Below are positions 1 through 7,443 of a stretch of DNA of 30,219 nucleotides, piece by piece (position 1 is the first letter of the stretch; every line of letters starts with the position of its first letter). The notes under the pieces are model-generated. The model made no database searches, was not told where the DNA came from, and saw only the letters and a program-made list of their open reading frames with translations. The stretch is from a virus. The stretch lies in IMG/VR virus record IMGVR_UViG_3300023174_000489, positions 1 to 30,219 of that record. One strand, given 5' to 3'. The position numbers and the translations under genes are program-made.

Positions 1-3000
1 GATGCAGCAGTCACAGTACCTGTTACACTAGCACTTGATCCGGTTATGACTCCGCCCACCGTAGACGCGGCTGTAACTGTGCCACTAGCACTGACTGAGG
101 TGCCAAACACATTGCCATTGAAATTGCTTGCATTGACGTTGGCACCTACTGTGAGTACGTTTGATGCTTTGTTGAATGTGAATCCAGATACTGCGTTGGC
201 TACTCCTCCATCGTTGAACAACACTTGAGTGTTGGCGCCAGGTGATGTGACTGAACCTTGTATGTTACCAATCAACCAAGCAGCTGTGACATTGCCTGTG
301 GCACTGACATTGCCGCTGGTTAAAATATTTCCACCAGTTACGTTACCGCTCAGCGATGCAGATGTACCAGTTATCACACCACCCACTGTACTAGCGGCAG
401 TGGCAGTACCTGTGACACTAACACTTGATCCGGTAATAACACCGCCCACAGTTGAGGCAGCTGTTTGACTGCCAGTTACGCTTGTTGATGTACCAGTGAT
501 TACTCCACCAGCAACACTGGCGGCTGTTACCCCGCCTGTGACACTTGCACTTGATCCAGTGATAACACCACCTACAGTGCTTGCCGCTGTGACTGTGCCA
601 CTGGTGCTGATAGCACCTGTGCTTAAAACGTTGCCACCTGTGATGTTGCCAGTAGCACTTACTGTGCCACCTGTAGCCAAGTTTCCACCAGTGATGGTTC
701 CAGTGGCACTTGCTATGCCACCTGTTAATAAATTACCACCTGATACATTGGCTGCTGAACTTATGTTGCCTGTGGCACTTACAATGCCACCTGTGAGAAG
801 GTTACCGGCTGTGGTGTTGCCAGTGACACTTGTGCTTGAACCAGTTATAACACCGCCCACTGTACTAGCCGCAGTGGCTGTACCTGTGACGCTGACACTC
901 GATCCAGTGATCACACCACCCACTGTGCTGGCTGCTGTTTGTGTGCCTGTAACACTAGAACTTGATCCAGTGATTACGCCACCAACCGTGCTGGCAGCTG
1001 TGGCTGTGCCTGTGACGCTGACACTCGATCCCGTGATAACTCCACCTACTGTGCTGGCTGCTGTTTGAGTGCCAGTTACGCTTGTTGATGTGCCAGTGAT
1101 TACTCCACCTGCCACTGAAGCGGCTGTGACACCACCTGATACAGAAGTTGATGTGCCTGTAATTACGCCACCTGCCACTGAAGCGGCTGTGACGCCACCT
1201 GTGACACTTGCACTTGAGCCAGTTATAACACCACCCACTGTGCTGGCCGCTGTTACTGCGCCTGTTAGGCTTAAACTTGTACCTGTGGCAGCACCAATGT
1301 TGGGTGTGGTTAGGTTTGCACCGGCCTTGACCGAGATATTACCAGAACCATCAAAGGCCGTGGTGTTGTTGTCAACTTTGGCACTGAATGTTTGACCAAC
1401 CAGGCTCAAACCAGCTGCGGTGTTGGCTGAATAAATCTGTGCTTGGCTGAACTGGGCAAATGTGATATTGCTGGTGCCAAACGTGATGGTTCCTTGTGGG
1501 GCATCAACCACATAGGCGCTGCCCAAGTTAACGTTACCGCCCTGTACAAAAAAGTAGTCGTTGATACTGAGCTGTTCTGCGCTGTTAGGACCGTATTCGT
1601 CAGCGTCCGAGGCACGTGTGATCACTGTTGCGTTTGACCACACATATATACCATTTTGTACAGCATTGGCCTGATCTTTGACCAAGATCCTTGTGCCCAC
1701 GGTCTGTACGTTGGCTGTGTCGATGAGGTTGAACGAGCCAGTTGTGGTTAACGTAGCACCAACGCCATTGGCAACACCGTTGGGTTGTGCGTAGGTAACG
1801 GTACCGCCTGTGGCAGTGGCCAAGGTAGTAGTGGTAGCCACCTGCACCGCTGGGTGGAAGGTAAGAGCTGTGGAAGCCAGGAGATCAACATAGTATTTGC
1901 TGGCCACGTCTGCGTTTTGTTGTGGGGTTAGTTGCACTCCGTTGATGTAGGTATTGTTAAGAACAATGTTGCCTGACGTGGTATCAAGATTTATGTTGCC
2001 AGAACCAGCTTTGATTGTTACCGCAGTTGCATTATAAAGTTGTGCCGCATTGACATTGGGACCAGTGATATTGCCTGTGGTACTGACGGTTGAACCTGTA
2101 ATCACGCCACCAACGGTTGAGGCAGCAGTTTGTGTGCCAGTAACACTTGTAGAGCTACCTGTGATCACACCACCCACTGTGCTGGCTGCTGTTTGTGTGC
2201 CAGTGACACTTGTGCTTGAACCAGTTATAACACCGCCCACTGTACTAGCCGCAGTGGCTGTGCCAGTTACGCTGACACTCGATCCAGTGATCACACCACC
2301 CACTGTTGAGGCAGCCGTAGCAATACCGCTGGTGGTTACATTCCCAGCAGTTACGTTGCCACTCAGGCTGGCGCTGGTGCCAGTAATAACACCACCCACT
2401 GTACTAGCGGCAGTGGCAGTACCTGTGACACTGACACTCGATCCTGTGATCACACCACCAACTGTACTAGCGGCAGTTTGTGTACCGGTTACACTTGAAC
2501 TTGAGCCTGTGATAACACCGCCCACTGTACTTGCGGCAGTTTGTGTACCGGTTACACTAGAGCTTGAGCCTGTGATAACACCGCCCACTGTACTTGCGGC
2601 AGTTTGTGTACCGGTTACACTAGAGCTTGAGCCTGTGATAACACCACCTACGGTACTGGCCGCTGTGACTGTACCGCTGGCACTGACCGAGGTGCCAAAC
2701 ACATTGCCATTGAAATTGGCGGCGTTGACGTTGCCACCCACAGTGACCAAATTTGATGTTTTGTTGAATGTGAATCCGCCGGTGGCATTGGCTGTGCCGT
2801 TGTCGTTGAATATGACCTCGGTGTTGGCACCAGGTGATGAGATTGAACCTTGGATATTACCAATCAACCAAGAGGCACTTACGTTACCGCTGGCAGTTAC
2901 GTTGCCAGAAACACTGACACTCGATCCTGTGATAACACCACCCACTGTGCTTGCGGCAGTTTGAGTGCCAGTTACAGAAGTAGAAGTTCCAGTGATCACT

Positions 3001-3929
3001 CCACCCACTGTAGACGCGGCTGTTTGTGTGCCCGTTACCGATGTTGATGTGCCGGTGATAACTCCACCAACGGTTGAGGCGGCAGTGGCAGTACCTGTGA
3101 CACTAACACTTGATCCGGTGATAACACCACCCACTGTGCTTGCGGCAGTTTGAGTGCCAGTTACAGAAGTAGAAGTTCCAGTGATTACTCCGCCAGCAAC
3201 ACTGGCGGCTGTTACTCCACCTGTGACACTTGCACTTGAGCCAGTTATAACACCACCCACAGTGCTGGCCGCTGTGACCGTACCGGTTACACTGACATTG
3301 GTGCCTGTGTGATTGGTTGCTTGTACGTTGCCAAATGTGGCATTGCCAGTTCCGCTAACAGTACCGCCAGTGGCTATGTTGCCACCTGTGATGGTGCCTG
3401 TGGCTGAAATCAAGCCCGGTGTGAGCAGATTGCCACTAGTGACGTTGCCCGTGAAATTGACGGCGCCAATGATGTTGCCAACCAGGCTGGTTGTGCCTTC
3501 AACTATGGCATTGCCTGTGTGCAGATTGGCATAAGAACTAATGGTAAATGTGGTGTTGGAAACTGTGGTGGTGCTGAGTGCGGTTACGAATTCTTTTTGG
3601 CTTTCTTTCCAGGCCAACACCGCAGAGTTTTGGCTTCCGCGCAGACCAATGGTACCAATGTCCAGTGTGGGTGCGCCCGAGGTTTGTCCATCGGCCAAGG
3701 TGATCAAAGGATCCAGGATCAAGGTATTGACTGTGTCTACCGCAGTGGTAGTTCCGTTGACTGTCAAGTTACCCGAAATAGTAAGATCAGAACCATAGGT
3801 CAAATTGTTGGCGATCTTGGTAGAAGTGATCGAATAGTTCTGCAGTTTGGCCGCAGCATTGACACCTACCAGAGTATTACCTGCAATAGAGTCTGTGATC
3901 TGATTGTTATTAATTCGTGTGACTGGCAT
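1..3929 (-). CDS. Giant repeat-rich tail-fibre protein (partial, C-terminus beyond window)
   Basis: The frame is open on the minus strand from ATG 3929 to the left edge (at least 1309 codons), with Shine-Dalgarno GGAG upstream (GGAGATAAAAATG). The N-terminus (MPVTRINNNQITDSIAG) leads into a fibre-type head with LTVNG and an ITLADG segment. Then come about 27 copies of a 21-residue repeat of the form GGVITGxSxSVTGxxTAAST (63 bp each), suggesting a beta-solenoid or fibrous shaft. Around residue 677 is an ASKYYVD motif. Near residue 750 is an RILVKDQ...NGIYVW segment, as in many phage tail-fibre proteins. Two copies of a longer module contain FNDxGxANAxxGFTFNK. The role is inferred as a virion adhesin or long fibre. 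Plus-strand open frames here are shadows of the repeat. The family is clear in type, but the exact T4 counterpart cannot be assigned. Confidence 0.85.
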   Translation of the reverse strand, partial: MPVTRINNNQITDSIAGNTLVGVNAAAKLQNYSITSTKIANNLTYGSDLTISGNLTVNGTTTAVDTVNTLILDPLITLADGQTSGAPTLDIGTIGLRGSQNSAVLAWKESQKEFVTALSTTTVSNTTFTISSYANLHTGNAIVEGTTSLVGNIIGAVNFTGNVTSGNLLTPGLISATGTITGGNIATGGTVSGTGNATFGNVQATNHTGTNVSVTGTVTAASTVGGVITGSSASVTGGVTAASVAGGVITGTSTSVTGTQTAASTVGGVITGSSVSVTGTATAASTVGGVITGTSTSVTGTQTAASTVGGVITGTSTSVTGTQTAASTVGGVITGSSVSVSGNVTASGNVSASWLIGNIQGSISSPGANTEVIFNDNGTANATGGFTFNKTSNLVTVGGNVNAANFNGNVFGTSVSASGTVTAASTVGGVITGSSSSVTGTQTAASTVGGVITGSSSSVTGTQTAASTVGGVITGSSSSVTGTQTAASTVGGVITGSSVSVTGTATAASTVGGVITGTSASLSGNVTAGNVTTSGIATAASTVGGVITGSSVSVTGTATAASTVGGVITGSSTSVTGTQTAASTVGGVITGSSTSVTGTQTAASTVGGVITGSTVSTTGNITGPNVNAAQLYNATAVTIKAGSGNINLDTTSGNIVLNNTYINGVQLTPQQNADVASKYYVDLLASTALTFHPAVQVATTTTLATATGGTVTYAQPNGVANGVGATLTTTGSFNLIDTANVQTVGTRILVKDQANAVQNGIYVWSNATVITRASDADEYGPNSAEQLSINDYFFVQGGNVNLGSAYVVDAPQGTITFGTSNITFAQFSQAQIYSANTAAGLSLVGQTFSAKVDNNTTAFDGSGNISVKAGANLTTPNIGAATGTSLSLTGAVTAASTVGGVITGSSASVTGGVTAASVAGGVITGTSTSVSGGVTAASVAGGVITGTSTSVTGTQTAASTVGGVITGSSVSVTGTATAASTVGGVITGSSSSVTGTQTAASTVGGVITGSSVSVTGTATAASTVGGVITGSSTSVTGNTTAGNLLTGGIVSATGNISSAANVSGGNLLTGGIASATGTITGGNLATGGTVSATGNITGGNVLSTGAISTSGTVTAASTVGGVITGSSASVTGGVTAASVAGGVITGTSTSVTGSQTAASTVGGVITGSSVSVTGTATAASTVGGVITGTSASLSGNVTGGNILTSGNVSATGNVTAAWLIGNIQGSVTSPGANTQVLFNDGGVANAVSGFTFNKASNVLTVGANVNASNFNGNVFGTSVSASGTVTAASTVGGVITGSSASVTGTVTAA
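77..317 (-). repeat. Fibre cassette, copy A of a duplicated ~240-bp module
   Basis: This segment aligns at high identity with 2668-2908. Both copies share gaggtgccaaacacattgcc, and the encoded protein shares LIGNIQGS, SPGxNTxVxFND, GFTFNK and NFNGNVFGTS. It lies inside the giant fibre gene and is flanked on both sides by the 63-bp repeats. Confidence 0.8.
2668..2908 (-). repeat. Fibre cassette, copy B of a duplicated ~240-bp module
   Basis: This is the partner of the copy at 77-317, about 2.6 kb apart in the same reading frame and orientation. The shared modules (LIGNIQGS ... FNDNGTANATGGFTFNK ... NFNGNVFGTS) show an internal duplication within the fibre gene. Related FND modules also occur in the genes at 4175-5455 and 6206-6808. 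Confidence 0.8.
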
Positions 3930-3960
3930 TTTTATCTCCGGTTGCCATTTTGTACCACCA

Positions 3961-3980
3961 TTGATGACCATGGTCATCAA
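3961..3980. promoter_or_regulatory. Perfect 20-bp palindrome in the fibre-gene leader
   Basis: The sequence ttgatgaccatggtcatcaa is identical to its own reverse complement. It lies 32 bp upstream of ATG 3929, between the late promoter box at 4021-4028 and the gene. It could be a dimer-protein operator or an mRNA hairpin; the function is unknown. Confidence 0.6.
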
Positions 3981-3995
3981 TTCTAAATTGTTAGT

Positions 3996-4011
3996 CCGTG
4001 AAAATCCACGG
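3996..4011 (-). promoter_or_regulatory. Leader hairpin upstream of the giant fibre gene
   Basis: CCGTG-aaaatc-CACGG gives a 5-bp stem with a 6-nt loop. It lies just downstream of the GATAAATA box and close to the expected start of the transcript. There is no T-tract, so it is unlikely to be a terminator; 5' mRNA protection is possible. Confidence 0.35.
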
Positions 4012-4020
4012 GCTATGACT

Positions 4021-4028
4021 TATTTATC
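4021..4028 (-). promoter_or_regulatory. Late promoter box GATAAATA (giant fibre gene)
   Basis: The minus-strand GATAAATA matches the T4-like late consensus NATAAATA and lies 92 bp upstream of ATG 3929. Transcription would start about 6 nt downstream, giving a leader of about 85 nt that contains the hairpin and palindrome. Confidence 0.55.
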
Positions 4029-4131
4029 AGGGCCCGGATATTTTGGATATTACAACACTGATTTGGAAGATATTCGCTCTGGAGCGACGGTGTTGCTAAT
4101 CAGACAGCAGTGGTCTATTGGAAGGATATTG

Positions 4132-4139
4132 TATTTATA
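4132..4139 (-). promoter_or_regulatory. Late promoter box TATAAATA (giant fibre gene, upstream)
   Basis: This is an exact T4 late consensus on the minus strand, just after the stop codon of the upstream fibre gene (4175) and about 200 bp before ATG 3929. The 245-nt stretch 3930-4174 holds this box, a second box, a hairpin and a palindrome, and no gene. Confidence 0.6.
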
Positions 4140-4174
4140 CAGCTTTGGAAAATATAGAAATCAGCCCAGAATTT

Positions 4175-5455
4175 TTACAGGAATCTAATGTCTATGACAT
4201 CGCTGGGTGCTGGTGCTTCAGTAAACACCAAATTGACGCTGGGATTTGGACTCATGTTGTAGCTCTGGCCCGGAATTTGTGTGATACCGTTGAGCATGAT
4301 CAAGGCAGCTGCTGTGGTAGTTGAACGATCCAAGGTAAAAGTCGTGGTTGATCCATCGCCGTAGATTATTTGATTGGTCACTCCGCCCACCACTGTGTCC
4401 CACTCGGAGCCATCATAAACTTCAAGTCTACCCAGGGTAGAATTAAATCTCACGGTGCCCGTGGTTGCTGGACTTGGACGCTGGGCAGTGTTGCCCACTG
4501 GAACAGCTAGGCCTGTTGTTGTGTTGACGTAAACTATGCCTGTGCCTGTGGGCTGTAGCACCACATTGCCAATGGTAGAATCTGTGGTTATGGTAGTGTT
4601 GGCTAGGCGCAGATTGGCCAAACTTGCTGTGACAGCCTGTATGTCGCCGTTTGAGCGTAAATTTCCGCCGGTGACATTGCCGGTGGCCGTGATTAGTCCG
4701 CCTGTGGCTATATTACCACTAGTGATGTTACCGGTGGCACTGACGGCGTTGGCTGTGACCACATTGGCACCGGTGATGTTGCCACCGGTTAAGATTATAT
4801 CGCCGCCTGAGCCCGAGGTAACAACATTGCCAGCAGTGATGTTTCCTGTGACTGTGACAGCGTTGCTGGTCTTGTCAAATGTGAATCCAGCACTGGCATT
4901 GGCTGTGCCTGCGTCATTGAATATGACCTCGGTGTTGGCACCCGGTGAACTGATATTGCCTGAAATGTTACCAACAAAATTAGCGGCATAAACATTGCCG
5001 GCTGTGCTGACGTTGCCAGCCGTGACGTTGCCAGTGGCAGAAATCACGCCCGTGGTCAGTATGTTACCCCCACTCACATTGCCAGCAACATTGAGATTGG
5101 CTATGTTGGCTGTGGCATTCACTGTGAGTAAATTGCCCGCTGTGTCGAAAGTCAAATTGGCACTGGCACCAAAATTGTTGTTGTCGTTGAATTGGATCTG
5201 TGTGTTTGATCCTGCAGGTTGTTGCAGGTCCCAGGGCACTCCGTTGGCATACAGCAGGTTATCGGTGAGCAGATTTCCTGTGGCTATGTTACCAGCAGTG
5301 CTGAGATTTCCAAGAATCACATTGCCAACCACTTCAAGCCTGGCAGTGGGCGAATTGGTACCGATTCCCACATTGGCATTGGCAATAGCGATATCTATGC
5401 CATCTCGTTCAAGAACGCTTGATAGTATTTGCCCTTTTACGTAGTTGACTGCCAT
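4175..5455 (-). CDS. Tail-fibre-like virion protein, 426 aa
   Basis: It starts at ATG 5455 with AAGGA upstream. The N-terminus carries NVGIGTNSPTARLEVVGNV, a motif common in phage fibres. Two FND modules follow (NTQIQFNDNNNFGASANLTF and NTEVIFNDAGTANASAGFTF), separated by many TATGN(V/I)TxGN turns suggesting a beta-repeat shaft. A further segment (AQRPSPATTGTVRFNSTLGRLEVYDGSEW) precedes a C-terminal domain beginning IIYGDGSTTTFTLD. The last two modules recur in the 132-aa neighbour, so the fibre module was built by domain shuffling. It probably sits on the virion as a fibre or fibre-tip protein. The receptor is unknown. Confidence 0.8.
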   Translation of the reverse strand: MAVNYVKGQILSSVLERDGIDIAIANANVGIGTNSPTARLEVVGNVILGNLSTAGNIATGNLLTDNLLYANGVPWDLQQPAGSNTQIQFNDNNNFGASANLTFDTAGNLLTVNATANIANLNVAGNVSGGNILTTGVISATGNVTAGNVSTAGNVYAANFVGNISGNISSPGANTEVIFNDAGTANASAGFTFDKTSNAVTVTGNITAGNVVTSGSGGDIILTGGNITGANVVTANAVSATGNITSGNIATGGLITATGNVTGGNLRSNGDIQAVTASLANLRLANTTITTDSTIGNVVLQPTGTGIVYVNTTTGLAVPVGNTAQRPSPATTGTVRFNSTLGRLEVYDGSEWDTVVGGVTNQIIYGDGSTTTFTLDRSTTTAAALIMLNGITQIPGQSYNMSPNPSVNLVFTEAPAPSDVIDIRFL

Positions 5456-5483
5456 GGATTATCCTTGTATAGGATATTTAGCG

Positions 5484-5882
5484 TTAATTGTCTGTGTGGA
5501 TTATGTTGATGGGCACTGTGTTGGGCGGTGCCGAAGTAAATGTGATATCAAATCCACCGTCCACAGTGTAGGCCGTGGTGGGTTCTTGATAGATTGATCC
5601 AACAAACACTATGATTTGCTCTGCACTGCTTTCGGCTTCGCTCATGTTAAACACTGTGGTAGATCCATCACCAGTGAAACTGTCAACGTTGTAGCTGATG
5701 CTACCACCAGCACTGAGACTGCTCCATACAGAACCATTGTAAAATTCTACTAGACCCGATGTGGTATTGTAGCGGATCATGCCAAATGTGGGATATTCGG
5801 GTCTTGTGGCTGCTGACCCTGTAGGCAAGACTACTCCGGTGCTGCCAGACTGTAACCGTCGATTTTTAACATAGTATCCCAT
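5484..5882 (-). CDS. Small virion/fibre protein with GDGSTT domain, 132 aa
   Basis: The protein is a compact two-module form of the C-terminus of the next gene. It has GSAATRPEYPTFGMIRYNTT, then VEFYNGSVW, then a FTGDGSTTVFNMS domain ending in ITFTSAPP. These modules are widespread in tail-fibre and tail-tip proteins of aquatic myophages. ATG 5882 overlaps the stop of the upstream gene by one base (TAATG), so translation is probably coupled. There is no signal peptide or membrane segment. A structural role is likely; the exact position in the virion is unknown. Confidence 0.7.
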   Translation of the reverse strand: MGYYVKNRRLQSGSTGVVLPTGSAATRPEYPTFGMIRYNTTSGLVEFYNGSVWSSLSAGGSISYNVDSFTGDGSTTVFNMSEAESSAEQIIVFVGSIYQEPTTAYTVDGGFDITFTSAPPNTVPINIIHTDN

Positions 5883-6196
5883 TAGATTGTGGTATAGCTG
5901 ACCACTGCATTGAGATTACCTGTGGAATTGGCCACAGCTTGTATGCTGTCGTTGTTGGACAACAGCAGTTTTTCACCAGCAGCATAGATTTGATAGGTGT
6001 CAAATCCAGTGAGTTCTACGTTGGTCAAGATCAAATTTTGCGCATTGGCAGTGTTGCCAGCTGGTACTGCATGCACATTGGCAGAGACTGTGTTGGCTGT
6101 GTAGTTGTTTAGAGTCAGCCAAGTGATAGCTGTGTTGCCACCGCTTACATAAATGTTGCCCACTGTGTTGCCTATGTTTGATGTTGCTATTGACAT
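5882..6196 (-). CDS. Small probable virion protein, 104 aa
   Basis: It starts at ATG 6196 with AAGGAAC upstream. The sequence is rich in N, T, A and V with alternating hydrophobic residues (NIYVSGGNTAITWLTLNNY, then DTYQIYAAGEKLLLSNNDSI), consistent with a small beta-sandwich. No enzyme motif is visible. It sits between two fibre-type genes in the same orientation and is coupled to the downstream 132-aa gene by a one-base overlap. It resembles small structural proteins seen beside fibre genes in T4-like aquatic phages; a role in fibre or tail decoration is inferred. Confidence 0.65.
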   Translation of the reverse strand: MSIATSNIGNTVGNIYVSGGNTAITWLTLNNYTANTVSANVHAVPAGNTANAQNLILTNVELTGFDTYQIYAAGEKLLLSNNDSIQAVANSTGNLNAVVSYTTI

Positions 6197-6205
6197 GTCT
6201 GTTCC

Positions 6206-6808
6206 TTAAAATATGATTGCAAATACTATGGCCTTGCTCTTGCTGACCAATTCGTCATTAGCACTTGCGCTGGTAAAATACAGGCCAGTGCCGCCGGCAC
6301 CAACCACATTACTATACAGTGCCACAGCATTGGCCACATTGGCCGGTGTCGCACGATTACCAAATATCTGGTGCCCTAGCAGAGTTAGTTTGTTGGTGCT
6401 GTAGTCAAAGGTTAAATTTGCGCTGGCTCCAAATGCGCCGCTTTGATTGAACTGTATTTGCGTGTCGGATCCTGCCACTGTGCCTGCACCGCCTGCGGAC
6501 AAGTTTGCATAAGCAGCTATAGGAACACCGTTGGCATATACGCTACTGCTGATCTGCCAGGCATTGGCACTCACATCAAATCGCAAACCCGCATAGGCTG
6601 TGTTGGCCACCTTGGTAGCTATCAGGCCCATGTCGTTGACTGTGCCGGTGTTGTTGGCAGCAACAATTATGAATGCATCATTGACTGCAATTTCGCTGAC
6701 ATAGGTCACGTTACCAGAGATGTCCAAATTGCCATCAATGTAGATGGTGCCTTGTCCGCTGTCAACTGTGATATACCAATTGTCGCTGATATTTTTGTAG
6801 CTAGCCAT
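6206..6808 (-). CDS. Fibre-type virion protein, 200 aa
   Basis: It starts at ATG 6808 with AAGGATC upstream and a CATAAATA box at 6825-6832. Residues 1-90 contain IYIDGNLDISGNVTYV, then AFIIVAANN and YAGLRFDVSANAWQIS. These parallel the N-terminal part of the giant fibre (LTISGNLTVNG ... ITLADG ... W). A DTQIQFNQSGAFGASANLTF module follows, equivalent to the FND modules of the two larger fibre genes. The ATG shares one base with the preceding stop codon. It is probably a short fibre or connector sharing an ancestral head domain with its neighbours. Confidence 0.7.
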   Translation of the reverse strand: MASYKNISDNWYITVDSGQGTIYIDGNLDISGNVTYVSEIAVNDAFIIVAANNTGTVNDMGLIATKVANTAYAGLRFDVSANAWQISSSVYANGVPIAAYANLSAGGAGTVAGSDTQIQFNQSGAFGASANLTFDYSTNKLTLLGHQIFGNRATPANVANAVALYSNVVGAGGTGLYFTSASANDELVSKSKAIVFAIIF

Positions 6809-7395
6809 TAAAGATCCTTTTTGTTATTTATGCGGTCCAAGAAGGTGTGCAAGTCAAGGTGTGAAAGATTATTTATAGTGGCAAAATCTTTGACCGTGGC
6901 AGTTGTTGGGCTTTGTATCCGCACAAACTGCACTTGCCTGTGATCATGCATGATTTTTGTCAATTGTTTCATCCAATTTCCAGTGAACGTGGGCGGAGCA
7001 TGGGAGGGTTTATAAAACTCTGTGCCGGCATACAAGTTGTTGATGGTGTTGTTGGCAGTGGGGCCCATGTCAAAACCCAGCAAAAATATGCGACGGTGTC
7101 CGTCCTTGGCAGCTATTCCCACGGCCAAGGGTCCACTGCTGTATCCAAAATAGTCCTCGGGCACGGCCCGAGCGCCCAGTCCTTCTATGGGTTTGCGAGT
7201 ATGGAATCTGTGATTTAAACTGTAGCCTGAGTTTTGTATGTGTTCGGCTATGGGGCGATCTGTGGCAATCAAAACATCAGGAGTAAACTCTCTATACAAG
7301 GCATTGCATCCATAGATTTTTCCATAGGCTTTTAGCGTTTCCAAGTCTATGTCTTTGCGGCCGGTGCCGTTGCCAAGTACGAATGCTGTGGTCAT
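6808..7395 (-). CDS. Putative GT42/DUF115-like nucleotide-sugar or nucleotide-binding protein, 195 aa
   Basis: The N-terminus reads TAFVLGNGTGRKDIDLETLK, then YGCNALYR and PDVLIATD. Later comes GPLAVGIAAKDGHRRIFLLG followed by FDMG. This GNGxSxxxID ... CN..Y ... A..A...G...I.L.G.D pattern is that of the GT42 sialyltransferase and DUF115/MptE-like Rossmann proteins. The activity may be glycosyl transfer, but this rests on motif resemblance and no catalytic residue can be assigned with confidence. The start ATG 7395 follows a terminator hairpin whose 3' arm supplies the ribosome site. It lies between virion genes, so virion or host glycan modification is a reasonable guess. Confidence 0.55.
   Translation of the reverse strand: MTTAFVLGNGTGRKDIDLETLKAYGKIYGCNALYREFTPDVLIATDRPIAEHIQNSGYSLNHRFHTRKPIEGLGARAVPEDYFGYSSGPLAVGIAAKDGHRRIFLLGFDMGPTANNTINNLYAGTEFYKPSHAPPTFTGNWMKQLTKIMHDHRQVQFVRIQSPTTATVKDFATINNLSHLDLHTFLDRINNKKDL
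6825..6832 (-). promoter_or_regulatory. Late promoter box CATAAATA
   Basis: This minus-strand match to NATAAATA lies 16 bp before ATG 6808, leaving a leader of about 10 nt that still includes the AAGGATC ribosome site. It would drive the 6808-to-4175 fibre genes. Confidence 0.5.
6870..6877 (-). promoter_or_regulatory. Late promoter box TATAAATA inside upstream gene
   Basis: This exact late consensus on the minus strand lies inside the 3' end of the 195-aa gene, 61 bp before ATG 6808. With the box at 6825 it forms a tandem pair. Confidence 0.5.
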
Positions 7396-7397
7396 AA

Positions 7398-7427
7398 AAA
7401 ATCCCCACTGTACTTAGTGGGGATTTT
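7398..7427 (-). terminator. Strong hairpin terminator overlapping the next gene's ribosome site
   Basis: A 12-bp perfect stem (AAAATCCCCACT / AGTGGGGATTTT) has a 6-nt loop. On the minus strand it is followed by a T-run, so it fits a rho-independent terminator for the virion gene ending at 7444. The T-run leads directly into ATG 7395, and GGGGA in the stem is the only Shine-Dalgarno candidate for that gene. Confidence 0.75.
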
Positions 7428-7443
7428 GTTGGCAACAACAGGA

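Larger units (their letters stand above)
4..3320 (-). repeat. 63-bp tandem and interspersed repeat array, about 27 copies
   Basis: The unit encodes GGVITG(S/T)SxSVTGxxTAAST. Exact 63-nt spacing is visible at 841, 904 and 967 (each starting ccagt). Clusters lie near 30-600, 840-1255, 2095-2310, 2380-2680 and 2920-3290, interrupted by non-repeat domains. Neighbouring units are often almost identical in DNA (for example three successive units at about 2490-2680), so recent expansion or gene conversion is likely. Confidence 0.9.

Noticed and set aside
46-3153. Long plus-strand open frames (up to 304 codons) rich in PVITPP and LAAV
   Set aside because: They are the antisense of the 63-bp fibre repeat; repetition keeps the reverse frame open. 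They break wherever the repeat is interrupted and have no ribosome sites.
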